Shown: positions 12,204 to 23,850 of the stretch, piece by piece
Layout of the letters: each line of letters begins with the position of its first letter
Numbering within the stretch: the stretch's first letter is position 1
Assembly: GCF_022539665.2 (NCBI RefSeq)
Contig: NC_081332.1
Location: 3,815,884-3,879,883 of the forward strand
Reading direction: 5' to 3'
DNA from: Daphnia carinata
Taxonomy: Eukaryota > Arthropoda > Branchiopoda > Diplostraca > Daphniidae
DNA length: 64,000 nt
Translations under genes and position numbers: made by a program
The notes under the pieces: generated by a model
What the model was told of the DNA's origin: nothing
What the model saw: the letters and a program-made list of their open reading frames with translations, nothing else
Database searches by the model: none

Positions 12204-13658
12204 AGTTCGACTGGTACACGAAGCCCAACGCAAACCGACAACAAAGAAAAATACTATCACTGGTTTACCCTAAATGGATAATTCTGAATTCAAAACAATT
12301 TCAACTAGAAATTTCAAAAAAAAAAATCAGATTTTAAAAACATTGAAAAGTAAAGCAACGTTTTTTAATCTGCAAGTTTAAAAAAATTGGTGGTGAAAAA
12401 AAAATGCTATCGAGGTCTGTCTGAAAAAATTGGCTGTTTCCGATATCCGATTGTAATGAGAATGTTTTTCATTCTATCACGCCTCGAGATCCGCAACAAA
12501 CAAAAGAAAAACGAAAAAGAGGCCTGACGAAAAACATTTCGAGATCAACATTGAAATTTGAAGAGATCGCCAACGATCATCGACTAGATCTATCCGTACC
12601 CCATTCTTTTTTAAAATGGAAACTAATAATATTATGGATGATTCCTACCTTGTTGCTGGTGAGATGATCTATTTCCTTCAATTGTGCACTCAGGACACGG
12701 GAGAATCACTCGGAACTTGAACTCAAGCGGCCAATATGATGACACCTCCGCGTTGCTAGGTAACTGTCTGCAGCCCAGTTCGCTGCCCTGAAAAGAGAAA
12801 TAATCGGGTTCAGTATCGATTTCAAACTCAAGAAGATAAATCTATTTTACGATTAAATGTTCTTTTAAACAGCACAAACACTATGGACGATTTGTACCTT
12901 GTTGCTGGTGAGATTCGCTTCATGCGTCGCCATTGATTGCGCTCCCCGGACATGGAACAATCAATCAAAGGAACTTCAACCCGAACAGCGAATACGATGT
13001 AACCTCAGCCTTGCTGTGCTACTGTCTGCTGCCGGATTCACTGCCCTGGAAAAATAAGATATAATCAAACTCAATATCGATTTCAAATTCGAACAAAATA
13101 AATCTATTTTAAGTTTAACACGGCCTTTTTGGATAGTACGGCGGTAAACTAAATTCTTATCCTCCAAACATGTGCAGTCTTGGGCAAGAAGGCCAACCAA
13201 CGATTGTTTACTTGCTTAACCTGTATACATTTCACAGTGTAATTCGGAGTGGTTTAAAAAAATCCTGAACTTCTATCATCCCCAGCGGACCCGTATAAAA
13301 AAATTCTAATCTTTCGTCAAATTTAGAGATGAATAACCAAAAACGACAACGTTACAAGTACAGAAACCTGACTCGTGTATCTCGAATGCCCGAACAGTCA
13401 CCTGCGAATAATGCCTCAAATGCTTCCGAAATTGACGTGCAACCGGCCAACAGACTTTGGCAACTATTCGAAGGATTGTTTTGAAATTCAGGTACGTATT
13501 CAATCCTCGTTCACTTAATAATAACGGGGATTAAGAAAAAAAATAAAAAAATAAAAAAATAAAATGCCCTGCTCTGACACTAACAAGTTTTAAGTGAAAC
13601 ACTGATGAAGCAGTCAGGAAATACTATCATACCTGTAGGGACAAGTATATACATGAAA
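12204..13658. other. Intergenic region between lipocalins 4 and 5
   Basis: Holds the duplicated minus-strand exon units and otherwise no recognisable gene. The last 100 bp repeat the sequence around the orphan promoter element at 12187. Confidence 0.45.
12658..13060 (-). repeat. Tandem duplicate of a minus-strand exon-like unit
   Basis: Two copies about 240-250 bp apart. Read on the minus strand each has a pyrimidine-AG acceptor (near 12793 and near 13048), an exon of about 130-145 nt starting GGCAG(C/T)GAA, and a CAGCAACAAG|GTA donor (near 12648 and 12896). Copy 1 is open in one frame and contains LPCPEC; copy 2 has an early stop. Related exons occur at 15492-15622 and 31588-31730. They could be decayed exons of a gene duplicated along with the lipocalins. 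The family is not recognised. Confidence 0.4.
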
Positions 13659-13675
13659 TAACGGTTCTTTGACTT
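13659..13675 (+). promoter_or_regulatory. Shared lipocalin upstream element (copy before lipocalin 5)
   Basis: TAACGGTTCTTTGACTT lies about 105 bp before the ATG at 13777. Confidence 0.5.
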
Positions 13676-13776
13676 TTCGATTGGTGCGACAACGAGAAGG
13701 TCTTTCACAATGGGACGTAAAAGAATAAGGCTGGCAGTCTAAGAAGAACGTCCAAGGGACAAAGTCGCATCCGAAT

Positions 13777-15009
13777 ATGTTTTCAAATCTCGTAAAATGT
13801 TGGATGTTTTTGTTTGCGGCCATGCAATGGTACAAGACAGCGGTAAATGGCCAAGTGTTTGAATTAGGCGCGTGCCCAAAACCAACAGTCGTCTCCAATT
13901 TCGATGAGTCCCGTGTAAGTATTTTCTTTATAAATAATTTTAATACTTCTATAAATAAAATTCGACAGTCAGCATCTATTTCCATGCAACTAACTCAATA
14001 ATCTTCACGTCTTTTTTTTCCATTTACCCAACGACAAACTGATTTTTTGTGCATCCGCAACCTTTTGAAGTATTTGGGAAAATGGTACAACAACCGCAAT
14101 TACTTCGCCATCTTTCAAGCTACATTGGACTGTATAACGGCCGTCTACACAAAGACATCAACTGGTATTAGTGTAACCAACGAAGGCTACAACGTCATGT
14201 AAATATGAATTAAAAAATTAAAGATGAAAACAAATTTCTAAAAATCGAAATGTATACAATTTCTTTATGTGTTGTCTGGGGGAAATCTTTCAGTACGAGA
14301 CAGAGAAGCACTGCGATCGGAATTGCTACGGTAATAGAGCCAGGCAAACTTGGGGTTTCCTTCTCCGACACACCAGGTATCGTAATTAAGTGCATGGAAA
14401 TAATGAGGGGCTAAAAACTACTAGTTCCAAGTGAAATTATTTAATGCGAATTCTGCCTTCATTTTGTTAAGTTGATAAATCAGCAATTTCAAGCAAAAAA
14501 TGAAAAATCTTCAATAATTAAAAGCCCCTCACCTTCATTTAAAGAATTTTACAAAATATATTATCCCGACTCGGAATCTAATATTATTTTGCCTATTTTA
14601 AAATTTCAAATAGCTACGGCAGCCAATTATTGGTAAGTAATGGCAACTATTCTGTCTACTTTTTCTCGAAATCGCTCGAAATTATGCGACTTGTTTTTCT
14701 CAAACGACAATTTAATTATAGGGTGCTGGACACCGATTACGACAATTACGCTGTGGTTTGGAGTTGTACAGGACTTGGCCCAGTCCGCATAAGTATTAAA
14801 CAAAAAATAATATTACAGTTTTCTCTACATCCAGATACAAATTAGAATGCAATCAAATTAATGTTTCTACAGGTTTCGCATGGGTTCTAACACGAGCTGC
14901 AGAGCCTAGTACTACCGTAATTGACACGGCTTTAGCAGTATTCAATACAACTGGCATCAACACAACGCCACTGAGGGTAACGAATCAAAAGAACTGCCCA
15001 GCACGCTGA
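13777..15009 (+). CDS. Lipocalin 5, apolipoprotein D-like, secreted
   Basis: Exons 13777-13914, 14071-14198, 14294-14376, 14614-14632, 14722-14792 and 14873-15009 give 191 aa. A signal peptide ends near VNGQ. Signatures are GKWYNNRNYF, LDTDYDNYAVVWSC and WVLTRA, with four cysteines (GACP, LDC, WSC, KNC). It carries the intron within the Trp codon and the smallest internal exon of the set (19 nt). It is the last of the first sub-array. After it the orientation and content change to repeats for about 14.6 kb before the next lipocalin. Confidence 0.88.
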
Positions 15010-15491
15010 ACAAGTAATCAGAAAATTCAAAAAGAACAATGATTTCCAACTTTCAACGAAGTTACGCTGGCATTAGATTCACATGCCCCTGAAAATATAA
15101 TATTTAAATACTTCTCCCCTTTTTAACTAAAATGGTTTTGTTTTCGGGCAATCTTGTCAACTTCTTGACCTCAATAGATGTAAATTCAACAAAATGAGTG
15201 CCAAAATTATTCTAAATCGTCGAGTTCTTCCTGGCAAGTGGGTATTGCACATATCTGAATAGGACAGCAATCTATCCCTTCAATATATCTCAAACGACGG
15301 ACGATATGTTCCACCTACCCATATTTTAAAAAAGACGCGCAAAAGAAAAAGAAAACACATTCTTGTGTACGTGTTTTTTTTTTCCTCCTACCGTTAATGA
15401 ACAAGTAGGGATATATAAAGCGGCCTGACAAACGATGCTTCGATTCCGTAACAAAGCTCGGATACTAAATAGAATGGTATGAGCATTTCTT

Positions 15492-15835
15492 ACCTTGGTG
15501 CTGATGAGAATCTCTTCGTCCGTATTGAAGGCATTTTCCCTTTTGCAGCTTGGACAGAATGCAAGCGTTGCTTGTACTGAACATCTTGTAAGTGACGAGA
15601 TACTGCTTGCTATCCAACTAATCCTGAAAAACAAATAATTCAAATTCAATTTCGATGTAAAATTCTTGGCGGAAAGGCCTTTAAGATCAGAACAGCCTTG
15701 CCAAAAATACGATTGTAAATTGAACTGTTAAATTGCAAAACTTGTCATTATGGTTCTCTAAAAGGCAACGGCAATTCGAATTTTACCTGTGAAATTCCCA
15801 GTCTGATGTGAGAAAGGGAAGGGTACTTTGTATCT
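15492..15835 (-). other. Candidate minus-strand coding exons (unrecognised, partial or decayed)
   Basis: Two exons can be joined on the minus strand: about 15787-15835 and 15492-15622. The junction keeps one open frame across both (DWEFHRISWIASS at the join, then a CPSC pair and a donor GTAAG). The second exon matches the exon-like repeats at 12.7, 12.95 and 31.6 kb. The frame stays open for about 60 codons, so this copy may be functional or recently so. No further exon could be attached with confidence, and the protein family is not recognised. Confidence 0.3.
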
Positions 15836-16803
15836 GGGTCGACTCTTGCCTCTCCTAGAGATTATGACAACATAACTTCAGTTATGTGTTGCAGCCATTA
15901 TATTATCTGTTTGTTACAACAAAGATTTAAAAGTAAACATGCATCATCATCTATAGCTATGTTTTAGCTTTATTCTTGTTATACACCAACATAGATAACT
16001 GAATTACCTCTGGACAGAAAATAGGTAACTGAAAGGAGAAAGAGACGACATACTGAGTTACTTCCTACGTACAAACATAGGGTAATAACCTATAAGAAAA
16101 AAATATATATAAAAGATTAGTGCTATTTGCCAGCTCCAAACAAACAGTAATTTAATCCCCAAAAACCATCAAGAGGGAAACAAAATTAAAGTACAAAAAT
16201 CCCTGTGACATATTATGACTAAATCAATGTAAAATTTTATATAGTTGGTGTAGTACACAACTTTGGTGAGAATACATATCAATTGACTAGGAATGATCCT
16301 CGAAGGCAACAGAAGTTCCTGTGAAGCTATTTGTAACAATATTTGGTATGTATTAGACATTAATAACACTAAGGAAGCACTACACTTCTGTAACTTACCA
16401 TGAGGTGTTGAAACAGATAAAACTAATTTCTCACTGTTCACGTACAGTAGAGGTTAACATTTTAAATGTGAATGCAAACTCGTATACTCCACGAGCAGCT
16501 TAAATACATGTCAGCAGTTGTTTCTGTAATACTTCTCATATTTAGAGCAAATAATGCCTCGAACAAAGTATCATAAACCAGCAAGAGTCCTCATGCTTCA
16601 ACAGCAAAAAATATTTAGAAAAACATTGTTGAACAGTATTGCTTGCTCAACAAAAAAGATATGATGCAATGAAATGCATGGGCTGCTACAATAAAGTTTT
16701 GCAAACTCATTATATAAAAGATTTCTATTAAAAGTTTTTAAACTGCCTTATCTTACAATCTTAGATGGAAGCTGGCCAAGTTTGTACTGAAATCCTCGAC
16801 GAT
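15836..16803. other. Gene-poor stretch
   Basis: No confident gene. A 35-nt minus-strand exon candidate lies at 16399-16433, flanked by CAG and GTAAG, but its frame does not fit the exons at 15.5-15.8 kb. Confidence 0.3.
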
Positions 16804-16877
16804 CGCGCCAAAATGATCTGTTCTGGTAGAGGTCGGTTTCTTGTGCAAGATGGCGGCAACAGGATATGGCGCGAAAA
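16804..16877. promoter_or_regulatory. Promoter-like patch with E2F-like and YY1-like sites
   Basis: Within 75 bp lie GCGCCAAAA (16805-16813), CAAGATGGCGGC (16846-16857, the YY1 core-promoter motif) and GGCGCGAAAA (16868-16877). Two opposed E2F-type sites around a YY1 motif are typical of a TATA-less promoter. Its target is unclear: a minus-strand transcript toward 15.5 kb or the plus-strand transcript at 17.4 kb. Confidence 0.4.
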
Positions 16878-17383
16878 CGGCCGTTGCCTTTCATCTAACA
16901 TTTTAAATAAATGTGAATATGTCATCCTGCAAATGCAATTCATATAGTTACATGTAAAGCACTATAACACGACACACATGGAAAGCGATATATGAGTCCT
17001 CCATTAAAACTACTTACAAGCTTAACCTAGAAATAGCGATCCAAGTGAAAAACAGTGTTGCACGTTTCTAGAGAAACGTGATCATTTTAACATGTTGGTA
17101 TAAAAATTTGTCATGTATAGATTTTAACTATGTGGTGGCACTTATCTACTTGGTGTTGAGTAACTACAAACAAGACACATTGTTGGCTCATAGACGGATT
17201 TACTAAATAAGATGTACAAATATTAAATTGTAACTTCAACGAGATCGGGGATTCCAATGAAGGACAACGATAGTGAAAAGTCCTTATCTAATCTGTCTTG
17301 AAATGCCCGATAGGTGGCGAAAACAAGCTGTATTTTTTACCACGCGATGACGCTGCTGTTGATAGTGCCAAATCACGAGAGCC

Positions 17384-17391
17384 TATATAAA
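17384..17391 (+). promoter_or_regulatory. TATA box of a spliced non-coding transcript
   Basis: TATATAAA lies 31 bp before a C followed by four T (17415-17419), which fits a 5'-TOP-like start site. Confidence 0.45.
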
Positions 17392-17414
17392 GAGTGCTAC
17401 CGTAATATTGCGTT

Positions 17415-19705
17415 CTTTTGAATTGCGATTTCCGGCGGTGGTGCATGTAAGTATATGTATTCGTATTCTTCTAGGGAAAAGTATATGTAAAAAGTCTTTG
17501 ACATTAATTTTTAGTATGCGTTAGTTTGTTTTTAGTTGGGTAGATGTAGACGTGTTCAATTTTTCTTATTTTGCTGGAGATCGTCTCAGAATTAATTACA
17601 CGATGTTTGTCAAATCTTCGGTTGAATAGTGTTCTATCAATTTATAGTTATTAAGAGATACCTAATATGTGTGTGTTTCGAGATTGAATTACAATTTGAA
17701 ATGAAGTTACTGGTATGGTGAGAATTTTTTTAGTGGGTTTCTAGTTCAGTAGTTATCACTGATATAAGTATTATGATGGTGGACAATTCATGTACAACAT
17801 TGAATGTTGTGGAAGTTATCAAATTATATTTTTCTAGCAGAATCTGATGTATATGCTATGGATTCTGTGATTGTTAGTTTTGTCTCTAATCTCTAAACAT
17901 GAATTAGTTAAAAGTATGTCATATAGATACATTGTGGTGTAGCAGCTTGGTGGCATGTTGGAAGGATATTCAATGTAAAGTTAAACTGTTAAACCAAGTG
18001 GTAAACTTCTTCAGGTATGATTGTGGTGAGTTTTTAATATGTATTTAATTGAAATGTTATGGAGCAATTGAATCATACTTTTCTAGTAGATGCAGTGGTA
18101 TGTGATATGGAACCTGTAATCCTTAATTTGGTCCTGATATCCAAAGATGAATTATTTCAAAAGCATTGGACTGATGCCATGATAAGATGTTAAATTTTAT
18201 TTCACTCTGGTAAACTTCTGTAGGTGTGATTGCCTAGAAGAATGTTTTCTGTAGTGCTATGGTTTGCAAATATATGTTAACTCCTGTTTTCTTTTTAGGT
18301 TTTGGTTGCAATGTTCAAAGGACATTATTTTGTTGATTCTATTGGAGTTGGTTACTGTGGATCGATTCATTTCAGGTACACTGTTTTTGAATCTTGTGTT
18401 TCATTCAAATACTGAAAGTGCAACTGGTGTATAGGCAAGTTCATTTTTCTCTTATTTAAATTATAACTATGATCACATCATATGAACTAAATTTGCATCT
18501 TCTCTTTCTATCTCAGGCAGGCTGGTGTCTGCAAATTTTCCCATTGTGAGGATCCTGGTGCAGTGTATTTGCTGAATTTATTTTTTGTGGGGTTATGGTA
18601 ATTAAGCTGTATAACCATTAGAAAAATTATTATTTAGGTTATAGATCTGACGAGCTCTAATCGTACACAAGTCTCTTAGAATTAAATATATTATTTTCAG
18701 AATGTCCAAGCTAGTTGAATTGCCTTCAGTGTCGACATCAACGATGGGGAAATAGCTATTCGTGGAACTAGAATGTTGAATGAGTGAAATTTTGTTTAAG
18801 CTCTTGCACAGTCCATATCTGAGTCTGTGCATCAAGCCGGCTGTTGTCTCCGTGTGACAGGTATAGCTGATTTACTAATCTTTCTCTATTTGGTGTATAT
18901 CGCCTGTTAATCTGATTTTTATAGCTTAGGTTTTTGGTATGGCCAGCTAGTTAGCTAGGAGTTTCAATGGAAGTTCGTGAAACGTTTCTGAAATTCACCT
19001 TTGTATACTATCCTTTTTGGTCGTTGGTGTATTATAATGACTTGTTCAATATCTCCGAATGTGTTTGAATTCCTCTTGTTTCATGCAGGTGACGGCTGTG
19101 ATGCATCTGAACCTGGGTTTAATTGATTTTGGAGTTTGCTTCTATGGGTAAACCAATTCATAATAGGTTAATGGGCAAATTGTAAATCTGTTGAAGGTAA
19201 CATTTCTCGGATTGGGGTGCCAGACGTCCGAACGGTGGAATTGGTGGTTACTCGAGTTCTTAAATAATTTCATTGTTGAATACATCTTATATTTTTGTTC
19301 AAGAAAACCACCAATGATGGCGAAAATATGAGCTTCAGTTTCTTAGCAACCTATCATTTACCTGTTTTCGCTCTTGTGTTCATTTGTAAGCTTTGTACAA
19401 ATCTTACAGGATTGGAATTTCTTCTGGCGAATATCACAATTGACAAGGTAAGTCGTTACGGTGAATAAATATAGTAGCAAATAAATTTAACTAACATGTT
19501 TTATTTTTCGTTCAGGACGAATGAGAGCGCATTTTTCTGGTACTTTCGTTATGTGATGACGCTGTTGGAAGAGTTTTGGAAATTACCCTTCAACTAAATT
19601 TTTGTCACGTGTTTTTATTAAGTAATTTATATCCTGTTTCTTTGTTTCCCCTTGACTTGTGATAAACTTGTGGCGAAAATGAATTTTCAATAAAAACAAA
19701 TTTCG
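17415..19705 (+). ncRNA. Candidate spliced non-coding RNA (snoRNA-host-like)
   Basis: The start is a pyrimidine run 31 bp after a TATA box, like 5'-TOP genes. Exon 1 is tiny (17415-17446, GCAT|GTAAGT, no ATG). Further exons with clean borders include about 18300-18376, 18701-18860, 19090-19147, 19411-19449 and 19517 to the polyadenylation signal AATAAA at 19689. None can be linked into an ORF; stops occur in all frames. The upstream introns hold two diverged copies of one module (about 17800-18020 and 18040-18230, sharing TTTTCTAG(C/T)AGA and GGTAAACTTCT(T/G)(C/T)AGGT(A/G)TGATTG). Short non-coding exons plus TOP start suggest a small-nucleolar-RNA host gene. No convincing box C/D pair or H/ACA structure was found by eye, so this remains a hypothesis. 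Confidence 0.35.
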
Positions 19706-19940
19706 AGTAATTCCATTTTTCATTATTGCGCTAATTATTTTACGATAAATTATTACGGATGAATTTTTTTTCCAATATTTTTGGATTTTTTATTTTTTGG
19801 AAATTTATTTTGCTTTTCCGGAAATTTTTTTTTTGTTTTTTTGGAAAATTTTTCCGAAAAAAATTTTTTGCCAGAAAATTTTTATTTTACGCTAAATTTC
19901 GTCAAAAATCAATAAAATAGAACGAAAATCAATAACATTT

Positions 19941-20017
19941 CGTCGTCCACTACATGGGAGTCGATCCCTGGACCTTCGCCTTGCTATGCCGCCGCTCTAC
20001 CATTGAGCTACGACACT
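19941..20017 (-). repeat. tRNA-like sequence 1
   Basis: On the minus strand an A-box-like TAGCTCAATGGTAGAGC and a B-box-like GGGATCGACTCCC stand at tRNA spacing. The D-arm (GCTC/GAGC) is intact. The anticodon stem is mispaired and only part of the acceptor (GTCGT/ACGAC) pairs, so a functional tRNA is unlikely. Confidence 0.5.
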
Positions 20018-20094
20018 CACTATATTACTGTTTGATTCTTCCTCATTTGCTAGAATATGTCTAGACCCTTAGAATATTCTTCAAACGTCGTTTT

Positions 20095-20466
20095 GTGGAT
20101 ATAGAGGCCACTCATGGCCCAAAGGACGACCCTATTGCCTTCTTGCCACTTGTCAATGCATCTCTCGGATGCCTGCCTGCGTACCCTACTTCAAATGGCC
20201 GAGCCGTTGGCTACGGAACCTGCCTCAGCTCGATGATGTATTCGCTGGAATCCCTGCCAGGTTCCCCACTCCTTGAGGTCACATGGTAGTCTTGGAAACC
20301 AGGCCCACCTGTATTCGCTTAAATCCCTGCCAGGTACCCCACTCCTTGAGGTCACATGGTAGTCTTGGCCACCATCTTATCCACCTACTCTCACGGAGTT
20401 TACCGCAAGATGCCTCTGTGCATATGTCAAAGCAATATTTTAGAAATCACAACGATAACAATTGTT
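20095..20466. repeat. Short tandem duplication in repeat island
   Basis: About 65 bp ending CTTGAGGTCACATGG are present twice, at about 20230-20295 and 20306-20371. The surrounding sequence resembles part of the palindrome arms near 23200, suggesting one repeat family. Confidence 0.4.
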
Positions 20467-20470
20467 AATC

Positions 20471-20540
20471 GACTCTTACAGGAATTGAACCCTGTGCTTC
20501 CGGCGTAACATATCGATGCTCTACCATTGATATACGAGTC
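20471..20540 (-). repeat. tRNA-like sequence 2
   Basis: The minus strand shows AATGGTAGAGC, a T-arm ACAGG/CCTGT around GTTCAATT, and acceptor-like ends GACTC/GAGTC. The D-arm is degenerate (TATC/GAGC). Confidence 0.45.
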
Positions 20541-21579
20541 ATATAACATATCGCGCCATTTTTTCTTATGATTTTAAGACAACCTTTAACACTTGAGAAT
20601 ATTTTGTAATGATAAGCTCAATCTCAAAGGAATGCCATACATGAAAGACAACTCACAATTCTCGTTGCGATAGTTTTGGATTTTAACAGAACTTGATCTC
20701 TTACTGTAAATAAGGAAATGATGCTGTATGCGACGATTAGAAAGATAAAGCACCAACAACTAAAAGGTTTTGCAAAGAATTTGTCGGAAAAAAATCTGTA
20801 TTTTCAATTCTACACACAGTACAATGATTTGCAACTTTTGAAGGGCAAAATAATCCGTTCAAAAATTTCCTGTAACCAAGGCAGGACGAGACTGCCTCAG
20901 TTAATCACCGAGAGCTTTCTAAAATGTTCATTTAGAGCAAAAGATATAGCTGACATTATGGAAACTTGCCTCAATTACCCACATCTTTATTAGTGCTAAG
21001 CCAATAAACCTGATTCAACAATATTGTCGAAACAACCTATTAACATTTTATTACAAACTATTAATGGTTGTTTCACATCCAACAATGAATGGGCTAAAAA
21101 TGTGGAGTAACAACAAACAATAAAAAAGGAAACAAATGGTGTTGTAACTAACTTACAGGAAAGGATCCAAGAAACATATCATACTGCAAAATTTCAAATG
21201 TGGTCTGTATGGAACTCATAAGTTACTGCACCTTCTCAGATTAATTCCAACCAGAAGTTCACAGGGTGCTAGTCCTTTAAGTATGAAATCACTTACACTG
21301 GAGTCAAAAACGTATTGAATTTAGATAGTTTCACAATCACTGCAAATACTTTCAGAATAACTGAGTTTACCGTTGTACAAGAATTCATGGTTCTAATGTC
21401 ACAACATTGAATCACACAAAACTATAGCAACTGACAAGTTCAATATCCCACAAGCACAAATGTGTTGAACCTGTGAAAGAAATTGCATTTGATTTCAGAT
21501 GTAGCTAACAATCAAATGCAGCATGTTTGTTATTACCAACAGAGTAGTTCGATAACCGCATACTTGGATTTGTTTTACT
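20541..21579. other. Repeat-derived spacer
   Basis: Around 20770-20900 the sequence resembles the inner part of the palindrome arms (a run with CAACTTTTGAAGGGCAAAAT and a GCAGG...CTGCCT pairing). The rest shows nothing recognisable. Confidence 0.35.
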
Positions 21580-21735
21580 TATGGCAATCCGTTTTACCAC
21601 AAAAAAAAAATATCGGTCTTTTTTTCTGTTTCACTGCTATTGCCATCTACCGGTCGATAGTAGTAAAACAAAAAGAAAGGCCGCTATTATTTTTTTTGGG
21701 GGGGGGGGGGGGGGGGGGTAAAACGGATTGCCATA
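21580..21735. mobile_element. MITE-like element A (156 bp)
   Basis: Terminal inverted repeats TATGGCAATCCGTTTTACC / GGTAAAACGGATTGCCATA bound the element. The interior is A/T-rich, with a 21-base G run beside the right end. No coding sequence. The same ends recur at 26.4-26.9 kb. The outer TA may be the target duplication. Confidence 0.7.
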
Positions 21736-22137
21736 GATTGCATCAAACTTACCCATTCGGCAACCCAAGTGTGCACATGTTTTTCTTCGATAATTATTTT
21801 ATTTTGCTAGTATATTTGGTAAACTGCAATCGTGCCCAATATTTTTGCCTTTGCATTTTAGGTCAACCCTTAGGTGATCTATACCTGATCCTGTGTTTTA
21901 AAGTGATCTGCTTTCACAGCTACATTTCTGTGTTCTTTTCCGTTGGTCTATGGTTCTGAATTGAGGCAAGTATATCTATTATGCTATGTCACTAAGTACT
22001 ATAGGCAAAAGAATAACTGAAGTTGATTGAGATCTATTCTGATTCTCCTGATATCCATCTCAACAGGTTTTTATTTGCTTTTCAACATCCATTTCATAGT
22101 GGTACATGTGGCTTTGATTAATATTACCATAAAGACT

Positions 22138-23600
22138 GCCAAAAATGGGTGTGTACGGAAACCCAGAAATGGCATGAGTTCAACATCAAACATGGATTAG
22201 GTACTTTTCGGTTTTTTGTCTATCGAAAAAGTATTTTTAATGCTATTATTTTGCATTCACAGAAGTTTAGTGGGGGATCAAGTCAAGTCTGGAAGTGTTA
22301 CAGGATGGAAGAGTGAGCCTACATTGTAAAAACACTGAAAGTGCATTACCATTAAGGTATGAGGTAAAGTAATAGAGTATGCAAATTGTCTAATGAGAAG
22401 TACCATCTTGTGTGAATGAATCCTGTGTAACAGCAATCCTTTATAGTTCTGTCACAGCTAGAAGCCTCAAATAATTCTGCTTCTCTTGCTAAAGAACAAC
22501 TTGTCCTTTATGTTCACAGTGTTGGTAAAGCTGGGTACTTAAATGGCCCTAAAGATGTTTTAATTTTGCTGCTGTTGCAGAGATGAACATCATACATAGA
22601 CTCTTTAGGTATGAAAGGAATTTTCTTCAAATAATTTTGAATTTATGACGAAGAATTTCTCTTCCTTTTTGCCAACCAGGTGTAATCTACAAAAAAAAAA
22701 TTTATCCAATAGGAAAGGATTTTCAGCATACTGGGAACACAACTATCAACAATGCAACATTCTAGGGGTGCTATTTTATCATTCAAGAGCCTTATACAAT
22801 GATTTTCATCTGCAATTTGTATGGCCTTTCCCAAGCTTCTGCCAGAAGTTGAATCTATAAGTCATGTAAGTCACATGAGCAACAATTGAGATGCTTAATG
22901 GTGTTGTTTTTCCTTTCTCGGCATAGGTTAATAGTAACATTGGATCTGAAAAGATTCTTGGTTGGGGCAAGACACTGAATAAATTGTAATGATTGAATGG
23001 ATGACATGACATTTCTATACTTCATTCGGATTCCCGAGACGGTATTTTATATTTAAAAAATTGAAGTGCATATCTGGGCTCCCTTCCTTTCCGTAGCCCC
23101 GTTTCCCCTTGACTCGTAATAAGCCCGTAGGGGGTCATGCCCCTACTGTACGGTATATATAAAAACAACATATACCGAGGTTTGGAGGGCTCTGGCCGGA
23201 AAGGGGACGTGGATGTCCGCTTAGTCCGATGATGTGTTCACGGAGGGCTCTGTGGCTACCCACAAATCCGAACTAAAGGTTAATCGCTCCTGTAAAAATG
23301 TTCCAAATCTTCAGCTCTTCTTCCGGCTTCTCTTAGCCAATCACCGGGTAATCTCCCCGGTGGGTCAACAAGGCAGTGTCTCCCCCTGCCTGGGTTGACG
23401 GCAACTTTTGAAAGGGCTATTGTGCCTTTTTAAAGTTGCAAAAGTAATTGTAATGTGCAGAGAATTGTCAATAAATTTTTTTTAATAAAAAATTTTTTGC
23501 AAAATTTGTCTCTTTCATTATCTGTGTTCGCTGTGTTCACACATTACATATATCGCCTTTTTTTTTATTTAGCTTGCTCAATTGACCTATATTGTTTTAT
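22138..23600. repeat. Palindrome, left arm
   Basis: Matches the reverse complement of 24213-25676 over about 1.46 kb with scattered substitutions and small indels. A 68-codon open frame at 22806-23012 translates identically in the other arm (24802-25008, opposite strand). It carries plus-strand exon remnants of the gene whose longer copy is on the minus strand at 25.3-26.2 kb. It includes a small internal hairpin (CGGTATAT...ATATACCG) at about 23151-23178. Confidence 0.85.
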
Positions 23601-23664
23601 GCCAGCTTTGTTGGTAAGCATTGTTTCCATTGGTTTATCCTTTATCTGTAAGCATTTAATTATT

Positions 23665-23730
23665 ATCCAGGGATCGAACGCTGGATGTTTGGCATACCGC
23701 GCCGATGCTCTACCAATGAGCCATGAATCA
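23665..23730 (-). repeat. tRNA-like sequence 3 (in palindrome spacer)
   Basis: The minus strand shows GGCTCATTGGTAGAGC then GTTCGATCCC at tRNA spacing. The D-arm is intact and the anticodon stem partly paired (GGC/GCC). The acceptor ends do not pair. Confidence 0.45.
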
Positions 23731-23850
23731 TATGATGTCAAGTTGGCTTTTTTCTAGTCACTTGCGGACTTGCATTTACACTTTGAATAAAACTGAAATG
23801 CATTAATGAAATATTCTTTTCTTCATTTAGATGTAGATCTTTATACATCT

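Noticed and set aside
21483-21959. 158-codon open frame
   Set aside because: It is created by the MITE with its poly(G) run and flanking A/T-rich DNA; no conserved residues.
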